From: Platynereis dumerilii
Lineage: Eukaryota > Annelida > Polychaeta > Phyllodocida > Nereididae
DNA length: 64,000 nt
Direction of reading: 5' to 3'
Assembly: GCA_026936325.1 (NCBI GenBank)
Contig: JAPTHN010000002.1
Location: 14,982,142 to 15,046,141, forward strand
Shown: piece by piece, positions 34,460 through 47,763 of the stretch
Layout: each line of letters starts with the position of its first letter
Numbering within the stretch: the stretch's first letter is position 1
Program-made: the position numbers and the translations under genes
Notes under the pieces: generated by a model
The model's database searches: none
Seen by the model: only the letters and a program-made list of their open reading frames with translations
What the model was told of the DNA's origin: nothing

Positions 34460-34474
34460 AGGTCATTGTGACCT
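34460..34474. promoter_or_regulatory. Perfect nuclear-receptor palindrome AGGTCA-n3-TGACCT
   Basis: AGGTCATTGTGACCT matches the consensus steroid-receptor type inverted repeat with 3-base spacing at all 12 fixed positions, and a half-site-like GGGTCA follows at 34481-34486. The sequence shows a binding consensus only; use by a receptor is inference. Confidence 0.5.
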
Positions 34475-34486
34475 CATATGGGTCAT

Positions 34487-37400
34487 GATAGTGGACACTG
34501 GAGAACAAACCCCATATTAGTATATTGCCAAGAGCCAAGAGTGCTGCTACCTGTGTAATGCCCGTTTCCGCAAAGGTCATAGAAGTCATTATGATATTGG
34601 TGCTCAATTCAATCAGCATATGAGCTGTCGCCAGGGGCACACATAATGAGATGGTATCACTTGGAGTACACATCATATAATTTATTCATCCTCAGGGTGA
34701 CAGCCTCTTCTATCAATAGCACAGGTAGCATAATTGTTATTAAGTGCATTTAATAATCTTTTCCCAGAAAAGTGAGCTACTAATAATGACATTGTGTAAT
34801 GCATTTTTCGCAGTATAATTATTGGAACCTTGTAATTAAGTTCCTGTCATCAGAGATTTTGAGTACCTGCAAATTGGTCAACTATCCTGAGCCTCTGTTA
34901 TTTGCCTTGACGGTTCTCTTCTCTTCAATTTTTGCAATTGCCAAGACATTCAGATGTAATACAAAGCAGGTGACCTCTTTTAAATGTAAGTTAACTCCAT
35001 TTGTACATGGTCATTGGTACTGTGTACTGTACAAACCTTTATATTATTAATACGACACTTTTTTAAAAGCCGTGAAAAGCTTGGCATTACGGATCTTTTC
35101 ATACTTGCGGACACTGAGACTGAATGTGATTTTTTTTCTGGGACATGTATTCTATAGGGAAAAGGGACATCAACAAGTGATGACATCATGTTTCCCTATG
35201 GAATGGCATTTCCTAGAAAAACATCATAGTGAGTGTCATTGTCATGGACAGTTTTGCATGTTTTGAAATGACCGGCTTCAAGCAGTGTATTTTTGTTGGT
35301 CAGAACCCTCAAAATTGGCGCCTGGCTAACATAAAGCAGGACAATTCTATGAAAAGGACTTAATTTCTGTCTATAGATATGGGAGTATTTATTTGACCAT
35401 CATCAGGCTGCCACTGTGGCCTTTATGTCTGGCCAAACAGTGGAAGGAAAACTTGAGGGACCACCGGGCGGTCACCATCTCCAAAGGTCACTCGTGATCC
35501 AATTGCTAATTCATTGCCTCTTGGCCCTCTGGAATGCACTTCAGACATTGACAAGTGTAGAAATGGCTTAATAACAGCATTTGTGCTTTTGTTGGTGAGA
35601 AATGTCAATGGTGTACTTGTCTTTTAGAGCTAGACCACATCTCTAATTTTTTGGTTTTATTTTTCTTTCCCTTTTTTTACCCTCTTTATTTTGTCTTTTG
35701 TCCAAGTGTTTCCCACCACATTTCCCCTGTGCCTTCCTCTGGCCTTTCTCTTGCCTTTCTTCTCTCCATCATTTGCCTTTCTAATTCCCTGTGAGAAATC
35801 TTTGCCTGTTCAGCTCCCTCCTCCTCTCCATCCCACTGCTATGCAGATGGCTGCTGAAGCCAACTATTTAATGCCTGGCATTTGCAAAAATTAAAACCAA
35901 ATAGGCTGGAGGGCGATAAAAAATGAAAACAAACTTGAGCAAGATCTCTTGAGCTCAAACAACTGGCGAAGTTGGAGCATCTAACAACACTTGGGCAACA
36001 GCTGTTCATTGCAAATCATGCTCGATTGTTGTCTAACAAATTATGTTGTTCACCTACAAATTGTGCTTCACTCCTGTAAATCATACTCTCCTGACAAATC
36101 ATGTTGCTCTGCAAATAATGCTGTTCACTTTGACTGGTTGATGCATTGCCACACAAGCCAGTGACTGGAGCGTGAAATGAAATGAAGTGTTTTATAGATT
36201 GCCCCAAAGTACTTTCATATGCAGCTGATATACATCCGACACCAAGTGTTCAAGGTGGAAAAAATCCAAGCTAATGGGAGAAGCAACTTCTAAGTGGTGT
36301 TACATGCACCCCACACGTAGTACTCTTTCTTGTCTGTGCTATCTTTTGGATGAAAAGCCAATATACAAAGGTGAACAATGCCTGAACATTTAAATCAAAT
36401 GAGTTTCATTGTTTTCAATGATGCAATAAAAAATTATCGTATCATATCGTATCGTAACATTTTGGTTAATTTCCAGAGGCTTCTGAGAACTAAAGTTCCA
36501 ATTTGAAAGCAACTCAATCTAGATTTTAAGACACCAGCAACCAGAAGCTGGGTTTTTTTTCTGCTTGACCTCAACTTTATGGTCTGCCCCCATGGTATCA
36601 CACACTGGCACCAGCAGAAGCAAACAGCCCAAGCATGAGTCGTTTTATGGGTGCCCTCATGCACTTTATGGGAACTTGGAAACCTTTGATCAACTAAAAA
36701 TACATCTCCAAGAAAAAAGGAATGGGGAAAAAGAAGACAAAAATAAAAACAAAATCTGTTAACTGTGTTAAGTCGTAGGTTAAACAAGGTGCAACTCTAG
36801 CCCCATTCATTCTACCAGGAATCCAGGAACAGTTTACTGGAAGATTACGAAAGCAGGATGCTGAAAGGAAAATGTGAGAAATGCCAACACTAGCTCAATG
36901 AAGGCTTAACGAATGTGCAAATTGCTCTGTGTTAACATAACTTCCTAGAAGTTAACGCAATTCCTACACTAAGAACCAGGAAAGAAATAAGAAGCCATTG
37001 GGACACAATGAGCTAGGGGAGGGCGTTTTTGAAATAAAATAATGAATTGGAGTGGAGGGGGGCACCCACTGCGCCCAGACAGGCATCTATATAATTCTTT
37101 TGCACATTTTGCTTTTTCACGACAACATTTCTGGAAGCTCTGATTTTTTTCCTCTTTTTTAGGAGCATAAGCTGGTCATGTATTACAGTTGTACCAAGGT
37201 ATTCAAAGTAGCAATGTGTATGGTCCGTCTGATAGCCTTGCTTACCCTCTGGTGGAAAAAATCCATATTATTCAGTTGCATTGGAGTACTCGTAGGCAGT
37301 GTTGCCATAAATTTACAAAGATGGTTTTTACGGTTAAGAGCATACTCAATTGACAGGCCAATTTGACATTGCCACCAGAGAGGTGCCGGAGGCTGCCTTG

Positions 37401-37929
37401 TGGCTGGAACAATGCTCACATTGTTGTCAACTCACACCTGTCTTCCTGCCATTAACGTTGTCATGATGCCTATCAATTATAGATACAGTAATCCAAATGG
37501 CAAATTAAGGGAATTGTCTTTACAGGAAGGTACATTGCTATGGTGGGTTGGATCTGATTAACTTAATCAGCATAGTAAATGAATTATTATATTGATCATC
37601 AGTCTTATTTAAAATGCGATTTGATACCTGGCATAGATGGCTACACCATAGAGTTAGAAGTTATAGATCCATGGCTGCGCTGAGGCAGTAAGGGGTGGAT
37701 TGAGAGAGAGAGAGAGAGAGATGTTTTTTATTTTTGACCAATCAAGTTTTACAGACAGATATTTAATTTTACATTGTGTAATATTGTGGTCAAGGAGGCA
37801 GCAACTGAGTCACTTACATAACGCTGTCGGTACTGCCCCTTTTGGTAATTCATTATATCTAATATCATCATGCTAGCATGTTTGAAACTGGTCACTTCAT
37901 CATCTCTGGATATTTCTTACATGTTTATT
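34487..37929. other. Non-coding, minor repeats only
   Basis: There is a degenerate 20-24-base tandem motif (AAATCATG...) at 36008-36130 and a (GA)n run at 37702-37721. Open frames up to 117 codons (36434-36787, minus) lack motifs. No exon is supported. Confidence 0.45.
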
Positions 37930-40325
37930 TAAGGATAGTAGATAGAGTAGGAGTTTGAATAAAAAATAAAATAAAAAAAAAGTAAATAAATAAATGAATA
38001 AGATGTAGAAATTTGGAAGTATGAATGAATGAACGATGGGTAGATGGAGTGATATGAAAATTTGAAAATTTGAATGAATGGAATATCTTTCAATCTCAAT
38101 AAGAGATGGTACAAGTAAACGACAATAAATGAAAATAATATTAAAACATAGATGCAATATCAACAGAATGCCTAATTGTTACAAACATAACAATTAGTAA
38201 TAAAGCAACTATTTTCATACAAGCTGATAAGATGCCTTTTGATGTAGAAGGAAAAACCAAATTCACTATGAGTATTAACTTTTTCAGTGATGTTGATTTC
38301 ATTCCGATTAAGGAGAAGGGGGAGCTGATACCTAACATTGAATTCAGCATATTTGTGGAAGACTCTTGGAATTATATATCTGGAATTACGAGTAAGATGA
38401 GAATGAGTCGGTTGATTTAGATATGCATTATTAAGGAAGTAGTATGGTAAGGTATTTTTTTAATATCGATAAAAGAATTTGTAGAGCTTTCTTGTGACAA
38501 CATCACTGATTTTTAGAATATTTAGCTTTTTGAATAAGGGATCTGTATGTGCATTGTATTTACTATTAGTGATAATTCGGACTGCTTTTTTTTGCAATTT
38601 AAAAAGCTTACTTTGCTTAAATCCCCAACATAATACTCCGTAATTAAGATATGAGTTAATAAGGCTATCATAGATTGTTTTGAGAGTAAACACTGGTAGA
38701 AAATGTTTGAGTTTATTCAAGATGCCTGTAGTCTTAGATATCTTTTTTCCAATAGTTTCTATGTGAGCTTTCCAGTTTAATTGACTGTCCAAAATTATGC
38801 CCAAAAAGTTGAAGTTGTCAACATATTCAATGATTTCATTGTTTATCAGAAGTTTAGGAGGCTGCACAGTTCTATTGCAGGTTCGAAATGTCATACATTT
38901 AGTCTTACTTGCATTGAGGGATAATCTATTTAGGTTCAACCATTCTGTTACATTTGTAAGTTCAGAGTTAAGTTTATTTTCAGGGTTAATATTATCATAA
39001 TTTTGTTGGCGGACAGAGTCTAGCGTAACAAAAAGGGTTGTGTCATCTGCATAAGTCAAAAATTTAAATGTTTTGGAAGAACAGCTAATATCATTTATGT
39101 AAATTATAAAAAGAAGAGGACCTAATATCGATCCTTGCGGAACTCCTGTGGTTATCGGAAGAAAGCTCGACTTACTATCATTATATTCAACATATTGTTT
39201 TCGATTACTAAGATAACTATTCAAGAGTGACAATGATTTATCTCTGAAGCCATAGTATTTCAATTTATGTATGAGTATTTGGTGGTCAATAGTATCAAAA
39301 GCCTTACTCAGATCCATAAAAATATTAATAGGCGTTTTCCCTTGGTCCATATTGAGAGCTATTCGATCTACTAATTCAATTGTTGCCAATTCTGTTGAAT
39401 GTCCCCCACGGAAACCATATTGTCCAGTGTAGTAGAGTTCGTTTAGTATAAAGTGTTCATTTATCTGTTTGTGAATAATTTTTTCAAAGACTTTTGATAT
39501 TGCCGGAAGGATTGAGATTGGTCGGTAGTTATCCAAGGTCGTTTTATCATTCTTTTTGTAAATAGGAATAACTTTAGCTGTTTTTAAGTTGTTTGGAAAA
39601 AGTCCTGCATTGATTGATTCGTTGATGAGGTAGGTGATGGGTTTACATAATTCTGTTTTGAGCTGTTTCAGCAGATTAGTTGAAATTCCATCAATACCAA
39701 CGCTAGATTTATTACGTAGTTCATTAACGGCCTTTATTGTGTCTTCCTCTGTTACTGATTGAAAAGTGAAGTGAGCTGTTGATGGGTTCTTCAGAAAGTC
39801 TGTAAAGTTTTTGTCAGAAGGTGTTTCAATTCTATTGGCTAATTGCGGTCCTATATCGGTAAAAAATTTATTAAAAGATTCAGCAATAATATGGTGATTT
39901 GTTATTCTGGTGTCATTAACTATAAAATGATCCGGCGAATCATTTTTATTCTCATTCTTGCCTATAATATCTTTAATAGTCATCCAGGTACTTTTAAGAT
40001 CATTTTTGTATTTGGAGAATTGGTTTGAGTAGTAAATTCTTTTGGCGGCCCTTATAGCTCTTTTTAATATTTTCCGATACGTGTTCAGATTAATCTTCAG
40101 TGCATCATATTGAGGGGAGTCATGAGGCGTCTTTTTTAGCTTGCGGAATAGTTTATCTCTAAATTTCAAGGAGTTCATTATCCCCTTTGTAATCCAATAA
40201 TTTTCTTTGTGTTTGTATTTGTTGTATCTTACCAATCTTGGTGTTATTTCAGTCTGATGTGCCTCTTGATGAGAAACACGTTTTGAGAAAAATAAAATCA
40301 ATTGAATGATTATCATGAAAGACAA
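37930..40325 (-). mobile_element. 5'-truncated LINE, Jockey/CR1-type reverse transcriptase
   Basis: On the minus strand a 621-codon frame runs 40325-38460. It holds reverse transcriptase motif A (MDLSKAFDTIDH, residues 337-348), motif B (GVPQGSILGPLLF, from 394) and the catalytic YADD (425-428). The upstream linker (WITKGI, FNKFFTDIGP) is typical of this group. A TAA at 38460-38462 interrupts the frame; it then continues in the same frame to 38172 with the usual C-terminal stretch (about 95 residues, LPYYFLNNAYLN... RYQLPLL). The endonuclease and ORF1 are missing. The 3' end is an A-rich tail with TAAA/TGAA units (37960-38030). Only this one stop separates it from an open 3' half. Confidence 0.9.
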
Positions 40326-40844
40326 ATTTTTATCGCGTTAAATATATGGTTTGCAAGTTTTGGGAAAAGTAATTGGAACTTTGAGTAGAGTTCAATTTCT
40401 TCCTCCGCTTGAAGAGGACCCCAAATGCCCCTTTCGACCTTTCTCTGAGAGATGCAAGCTATTGGCTACCTAGCCCCCTTGCTTGTGTCTGTCTTCAACG
40501 TCTGGCCAAACCCCTTTAATCACAAACGATCCAGACAGCAGCTGGGTTCTGGCCACCCTTTGAGTCTCTGGGTCTGTTGCTACTGGTTGGCTACGTGCTT
40601 ACTGTTGAGCTTACTGTTGAGCTTGGATACTGCCTTGTTGTCCCTGCACTGTCAGATCAGATGATCTTTCCTCTGGAAGCTCCTTGGGTCAGCCAAGCTG
40701 TCTTTGAACACTGCTTTTTGATATTGATATGTGATGATTAGTAGGCCCCACCTATAGTCCCCTTAAGAGGATTATGTTTTCAGTTGTGTGGGTCTCTCTG
40801 TCTGGCAACACTCTTTGACCTAAAGGTTCCATAAGGAATGCAAG
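40326..40844. other. Non-coding, nothing recognised
   Basis: The sequence is somewhat GC-richer near 40400-40700 and contains a direct repeat CTTACTGTTGAG. No exon is supported. Confidence 0.4.
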
Positions 40845-41045
40845 GATTATCTGATTTTACTCTGAAATCAGCGACGACAAATCAAATGGCCTTCTCGTGA
40901 TCATGACTAATCAAACAGCCTCTATGTTTCCATGTCGAATGGAGAGAAGATGGCACTATATATCAGCTATCGTGAGTCCCGAAGTGCCCTTTTCACAGTG
41001 CAACAGGCACTCATTTTGCATATCAAATTTCCAGGCTGCAACGGT
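40845..41045 (+). repeat. Dispersed repeat R2, copy 2
   Basis: This is the partner of 13900-14100, in the same orientation. Confidence 0.55.
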
Positions 41046-41994
41046 TGGTGTTAGTGCTATACATTGTGTAGAATTTATAGTGTTAACTTTTACAGAGCGT
41101 GATGTAATCCATTACTATGTTGGCTGGCCGTGTGGTCTGCACGAGAAGATGCCCTCCTATTTTTCCACACTTTTCCGTTTTGCAGACAAGCTTCCTGAAT
41201 CTTTGCCTTGTACAAGATGTGCTTGGCATTGCTTAGTAGTCAGATGGTTCCTGTAGCAGTCTGTTTTGGTCAGACAATTGTGGATTACACTGGGGTCTTC
41301 TTGAGTTACAGTGTAAGTCATTGGTAGACCGGGGAAGTCATCCTATACTGTTAAAAAGAGTCTGGTGAAAGCTGACAAACCGAACTTCAGCTGGTGTCCA
41401 TCCAACCTCTTTGTGTAAAAAAAAAGCTAAGCTATTTTTTTTACATTGTTTTACCAAATTAAACATAAAATAGATGTTTTGTTTCCTTGCTGTTTCACAT
41501 AATATGCCTGATACTGTCTACAAGTGGACCGCTGTTACATTGCCACTTATTTTTCCAGCCTTGGCAGATCAGAACATATGCTGTCATGTGTTGCCACCTA
41601 GTGACTAGTGTGCTATTTCGCGAGCTCCTGCAAGCAGTCCACATCATTTCAGTTTGAGGAACTCACACAATTTTGTCTGGAAGAAACCAGGGCTGTTTCT
41701 GAGTGTGCTGATAGCCTTGTCTGCTTCCTTAGAGAATGTGATTGCCGAGTCTGACTCTGGTATACATCAATGTTGAATAGAAATTTTGTGAATGTGCAAT
41801 GAAATTGGAACTATTTCTTGGGACAGCAGTGCTGTAGCATACAAAATCAACTTTTGTGCTAGGTGGCAGCAGCATGCAGTTCTCATTTTCACGAGACTGT
41901 GCCTGATATGCATGTAGGCTACATGCACAATTTGCACAAAAATCAGCCAATGGTGGTTTGTCTGTTTTGAAGAATTCCTTTCGGAGTGCAGTGC
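41046..41994. other. Non-coding, nothing recognised
   Basis: Short frames here have no motifs and no repeat partner. Confidence 0.4.
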
Positions 41995-42140
41995 CTTAGA
42001 GCTCTTTGCAGATCAGCGGTCCAATGGAAAAATAGATTTTCTTCTTTTCAATATGCAAACTGGCTTTGTCACGTCATTCACAGTTATCTGTTGGTTTCCT
42101 ATGATTCCTCTTGTCAGATTTGTTACCTCAAATGATCTAG
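41995..42140 (+). repeat. Dispersed repeat R1, copy 2
   Basis: This is the partner of 7420-7575, in the same orientation. Confidence 0.5.
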
Positions 42141-42203
42141 TTAACACCATGGGCTGGATGCAAGAAGATGTGTAAGTTAAAAACATAGGCTGCGCAGCAG
42201 CAA

Positions 42204-43176
42204 ACCTTCAGCGAATAACACCTTTAGAAGATTACAATAATATCATAAAATTGGTGCGTTTACGAAATTGCTTATAGGTATGCAATAGCGGTCGAGTAGT
42301 GGCCTTCCATTATCTCTATTTTTCCAATGATTCATAAAGTGTTATACGCATCAAAAAGCACTGCTAAATTAATTGCATAGGTGATTTGTTTAGAAAAATG
42401 CATTACTGTGCATGCAATAGTGGGGAAGTTTTGGCTCCGATATAAAAAAAATTCTTTTAAATATTTTTTCTCAATATTACAAAAAACTATAGAATAGCCA
42501 TCTGTCAGACCATGAAAAGGCACAACTAGACCATACAAGCCATATGTGTACCAAACTTCATCCATGTATATGGAATAGTGACCGGATGTTGGGCCAGAAA
42601 CAAAAATAATAATTTTTATGTTTTTTTCAATATTTGAAAAAGTATATAATATTTTCCATCAGACCTTTCAAAAGGCAAAACTAGAAAATATAGGCCATAT
42701 GTGTACCAAAGTTTATCCATGTACATGCAATAGTGAGCGAGTCTTAGCCCAAAAAACAAAAAAAATATGTTTTTATATCTTTTCTCATTTTTTCAGAAAG
42801 TATAGAATATCTGTCAATGAGACCATCAAAAGGCACAACTAGACCATATAGGCCACGTGTGTACCAAATTTCATCCATGCACATGCAATAGTGACCGAGC
42901 CTTGGCCCAGAAACGAAAAAAAATTTTTTTTTATATTTTGTTAATTATTTCAAAAAGTATTTAAGATCTATTCATCAGACCATCAAAAGGCACAACTAGA
43001 CCATACAGGCTAGATGTGTACCAAATTTCATCCCCATACATTCAATAGAGGCCGAGTGCCGGCCGGAAACGATCTATCCGCCCGCCGCCCGACCGCCCGC
43101 CCGCCCGCCCGGCGGACGGACAGCACTTTTACCCAAGTGATTACAATACCTTCTTCGAACTTCGTTCGCTGAAGGT
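42204..43176. mobile_element. Element with 155-bp tandem units between short inverted ends
   Basis: The left end ACCTTCAGCGAA...AGAAGATTACAATA is answered at the right by ATTACAATACCTTCTT...TTCGCTGAAGGT. Between them about five units of 155-158 bases follow each other; the word (T)GCAATAG(TG) marks them at 42281, 42413, 42571, 42726, 42884 and 43041. Each unit has CATCAGACC-, AAAAGGCA(C)AACTAGA- and GTGTACCAAA-like words and a T-run. A (CCCG)n run closes the array (43079-43120). Tandem cores followed by a simple repeat recall the pearl/Helitron-like elements of marine invertebrates; that link is inference. Confidence 0.7.
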
Positions 43177-43998
43177 AAAAAGTTAGCTGATCAACAACGT
43201 CTGGTTGAGTTAAAAATTCAATAAAAAATGTTTGGCTTATAGGATTTACTATGATGGACTTTAAAGTATGTGTGATTAGAACTTGGACAACTTATATTAC
43301 TCATCAAGTTTCAGGTCACCGTAGTATAGGTCTTGGGTCAATAAATGCTAATGGAAGTGTCTGTGTCTTGTCAGGATATAGAATGTCACTGGCAGTATAG
43401 GCTTTGACCTCCAGGGTCATTTGTAAAGTAATCATATTGATCTGACAGACAATTTAATTTGTGTGTGCTGTATAACTTCACATATATTGTTGTGCAAGCA
43501 GAGTCTTTTTGGATAACAGTACTTTATACTCTTTATGAAGCACCATCCTGAAGAACAGTTACATTTCAGTGTTTTCAACTAAACAACATGACATTTTAAA
43601 ACTTTTAAAAATAATAATCACTCTAGATTAATACACAGTTGTAGCAGAAATCTATAGTTTTCATAAAAAAAATCGGCGAGTTGACAAAATATGACAGGAC
43701 ATTAATTTTGATTTGATTCATTTATAATAGAACTAATTAAAAGCCTTTTAAAATGCTAATTTATTATTTCTGTGTCATGGTTATTTGAAACATCATTTGT
43801 TATACAAATTATATTTGTGAATAAAAGAAAGGCCAGGGCTGATTTCAGAGGTTGCAAAATTAATTCAATGGATACGTGTAGTAAACAAGTCAATCAGTCT
43901 GAGATAAAACTTTTCCATGCCCAGCAATCCTGTATTCATTTGACGTGTACTTGACTTGAGTAAACGGAGAAGACTCTTTTTACAGAATTTTGATATTG
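43177..43998. other. Non-coding, nothing recognised
   Basis: This is AT-rich sequence without a repeat partner or supported exon. Confidence 0.45.
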
Positions 43999-46460
43999 GA
44001 AAAGAAACAATTGGCTGAATCAAGTTTAAAGTTATGCAAAGTCATTGAATGCAATGTGCACACGGGTTCCTCGGGCACTGGGGCAGAACATTTGGATTGG
44101 GAATTAATGCCCGTCTTTCATGCAGAGTCATGTGTCTTGTCCTGATTTAGTTTTCAGTTAAGGGTAATCCGAGTTAGTCTTGGGAAATGTAGTTATGTCC
44201 ATGCATCTGAAATATTGCTGGTTTTATGGAAGCATCCGCGATCTGAGGCTACAGAAAAAGACATGCAGCGAGTGGAAAAGTTAATAGGTTAATCGATTAA
44301 TGAACAAATTGAAGACCCAAAAATGCTTGTTGACACATGATTACACCAGAGGTCCGGAGCCGCTGCTTTTTAACAAATTTTCGTTAGTGCCTGTGCCGTG
44401 TAATCAGTGTTGTTGCCTGTTTCGAGGGTGGCGAGGAAAGGCATCATGACCTGCCTCCTCGCAGGCAGTTGTAGCCTCAAAGTTTAAAGGATAAGAGAGA
44501 GGGAAAACTTAAATTGAAGACTGAATGGAAAGCTAAACTGACAGCTTCACTTTTCAGGGTAATAGATCACCTCACCTGGTGGTGTGGCTCTCTTGGGGTT
44601 ACTAGTATTCTATGTTGACCCATTCACTAGAATCCATCTTGATCTGATAAATGAAGCCTACAAATGTCAGATTACATACCTTTTTAGTGCTCATGAGTTG
44701 TTCATAGCCTTCTCCATTTTACTTAAACCAAAATATGAATGGATTTTTAAAAGTAGCGCAAGGACAAAGGACATCCTTTGAAAAAAATGTGGTGTTCGTA
44801 ATAAGAACCTGCAATGTGTAAAACAAAATTATTAATGTGTACGTGCCTAAAACGGCTCCGAGAGTTGATTCAGATAGCCATGCCAATAAAAGCAGTCTGA
44901 AGATATGTCAAGTCCAACAATTCATATACCACTCAAAAACTGAAAGCAGCAGTAGGCTACTCAAAATTATTTCATAATCACGTATTGTCTGATATCAGCC
45001 ATAAGATTTCTGTTTACCTTAGACTTCCAATGTCACAGTCTGTCATTCTTGTGAAAGTTGTATAACTGTGATTACTTTTAGTCCCATGTAATTGGGAATT
45101 GAACCATATAAAATTTGGAGGAGAAAATGAACTGTTCTAGGTTTCTCCTATTTGAAACATAATTAATTAAAGTTGATCTTTTCCCCATTATCATTGATGC
45201 TGAATGTCAGTTACATTATTTTAAAAAGTGCTACAGACCAACTTTTTCTTCTGGAGTTAATGATGTGGTCCATGTGCATATTATTTAGCTTTGGGGTTTT
45301 GCCTTGAAATGTCTGTGCATGATGCCTGCTTGTCTTACGTACATTTGCGAAGTCAAATGGAAGTTCTCTGTGGGCATCTCAGTAGCACTGTATCAGATAT
45401 GTCTTAGACAAATAGTTGTTCTAATGAAGCTCCTTAGATGTTCCTTGTGCATATTTGGGTCTTCAGTTTCCACTGTGAAGTGTCTGTGCATGTCTGGCAC
45501 CTCTGAGCATCTGTGGGATGGGAATAGCTGTCCAAGTGTATATATGCATCTGTGGGCATCTCAAAGGAATTGTGCTCATGATGCAAACTGTTTTCCATCC
45601 AGCTGCATCGACTTCTACATCATACCCAGTATGCTTTGCATTTTTGCACATTCCATCATGCTATTCTCAGGTCATTGCTCTCAAGAAAGATACCCAAACC
45701 AATGCTGGCAGACGGACTGTCAAGCAGTGGGCAAAGATAAATTGGGTTCAGAATCCATTACAACCAAGAATTGATACAACAAGAGACCACACCAAGTTTA
45801 CCGCAGGGAGACAGTGTGCACTCTCTGAAAACTTTATGATCACATCCATGAGCAATGGGCTCTAACTATTCCATGTCATTTTTGAAGGTTTAGACAAGGC
45901 TGAACTAGACAGATGACAATACAATACCGTTCAATTTAAGAAATGTCTGTTCGTCAAAACTGATAGGTCTGAGTTCACCAACAGAAATGAACTCACAGAC
46001 AAATGGAATTCATAATTCATTTGCTTGTCTCCCCTGCCTCATTGATCTGACTCAGACTGGTATAGGTATAATGGGTATAGGGATGTTGTTTGCAAGTAGA
46101 CTAGAGTAGAACCATCATTCAAGACTTTGTGTTTGTAAATTATACTTCAAGATGGTTTGGTTGCTCTTTATGATGCTGTTTTCATATCTGTAAACGGTGT
46201 GTTATACTCTGCGTAAGTGTGCAGAAAATCACTATATATTATTAACTATATTTATACAGTCAATCACTAATTCCTGTCTCGTATTTTTCATTACTACTGA
46301 TTTTTGCCCTTATGTGGACCTGTCCTTTTCATTATGAAAAAGCATCCATTTTTAGGCAAATCTTTCATCGTGGTGAATGACATTATGAACTTCGACCTGA
46401 CTTCACGTGTGACCTGCATTTGGAGGTTACCCAAAGTTATCTTACATCCCTAACAACCAT
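43999..46460 (+). repeat. Tandem triplication, unit 1
   Basis: Unit 1 pairs with 46597-49440 and 50280-53760 in the same order. Anchors are GTTGACACATGATTA, GAGGGTGGCGAGGAAAGGCAT, TCTTGGGGTTACTA, GACCACACC, GGGAGACAGTGTGCACTC, GTCATTTTTGAAGG, AATGTCTGTT and GAAATGAACTCACAG. By eye the units agree at roughly 80-85 percent. No gene is identified; an open frame at 45304-45774 is discussed under findings. Confidence 0.8.
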
Positions 46461-47474
46461 AGTTTATTCAAGATGTGATATATTTTTGTGAAGCATCGCC
46501 TAGATCCATGAGGCACACAGGCTTTTGTGGGAATTTGTCAGGCATGCTTGGTAGTTTGGAGCTGTATGAAATAGGTATTTTGTTGATAATTATTAACAAA
46601 AAACCATTGGCTGGATTAACTTTAAAGTTACGCATAGTCATTTAGTGAAATGTGCTCATGGGTTCAATGGGCATTGGAAGAGAACATTTGGAATATCTAC
46701 AACCTCGCGCCTCTTGTTGTGATTAAGTTTTCAGTTAAGGGTGGTCTGAGTTAATAACTGATTGTCCATCATGCTGAGTCATGTGTCTTGTTGCAATTAA
46801 GTTTTCTGGTAAGGATCCGAGATAGTCCTGGGAAATTTAGTTATGTCTATGCATTGTAAAACACTGCTTGTTTTGCTGAGGCCATGATTATCTTTTTGGC
46901 TTGTGGTGTACAACAAAATCTTGAAAAAGCGACACTAGGATTTGAAAAGATGGAAGTTTAATTTATTAACAGACAAATTGAAAGCTCAAAATGAGCTTGT
47001 TGACACATGATTGCACCGCTGCTGCTACTTAACAATTTTCGTTATTGCCTGTGCCATGTAATCAGTGTTGTTGGCCATTTGGAGGGTGGCGAGAAAAGGC
47101 ATCTTGAACTGTCAACACCTTGCCTGAAATTTCATGACCAGTTGCAGCCTCAGAGTTTATAGCAAAACTGAGATGGATGTGAGCGTTCAGCTGAAGGCTA
47201 AACTGAAATCCAAACAGAAGGCTACAACTGAAGTATGAATGAAGAGCTAAAGTGACAGCATCACTTTTCAGAATGATGGATTAGCTCACCTGGTGGTATG
47301 GCACTCTTGGGGTTACTAGAACTTTATGTCGACCCATTCACTAGCACCTCCTGGATCTGATGACTGAACCAAGTAAATGTCAGATTACATGACTCATAAG
47401 TTCTCATGAGTTTTTTTGTTGTAGCCTTGCTTGTAGTACTCGAGCCAACCCCGGAAACTCACTTTAGTCCGAGC

Positions 47475-47662
47475 CAATGGGACTTTAAATGGAGGCGGGT
47501 TGTATCCAGTATTCTATGCTGGGGCAACTGAAAGACCCTGGGCATCCCTGAATTAATAGGGTATGTGCCAGACTCACAGTCTTCTCATCTCATCATCATA
47601 CGGCGGTCGCCTGCCTTGATATAGCCCACTGCAGAGGCGTAAAACACAAACAAACAAAAGTA
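47475..47662 (+). mobile_element. tRNA-derived SINE, family S1, copy 2
   Basis: Box B-like GGGTTGTATCC is followed by the S1 body (CTATGCTGGGGCAACTGAAA, CATCATCATACGGCGGTC) and a 3' end GGCGTAAAACACAAACAAAC, a CAAA-type tail. The tRNA-like head is worn. Confidence 0.75.
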
Positions 47663-47763
47663 CTCTAGCCAAATTAAGAATGGACTTGGAAATAACAAAG
47701 CAACCAATAATAATTATTGTTTTCTTGATATATATATTCCTGAAATGCGAAAAAGATGTGATT

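Noticed and set aside
40464-40664. A candidate receptor TM6 (words resembling WLxP)
   Set aside because: The surrounding frame has no membrane-length hydrophobic helix followed by NPxxY.
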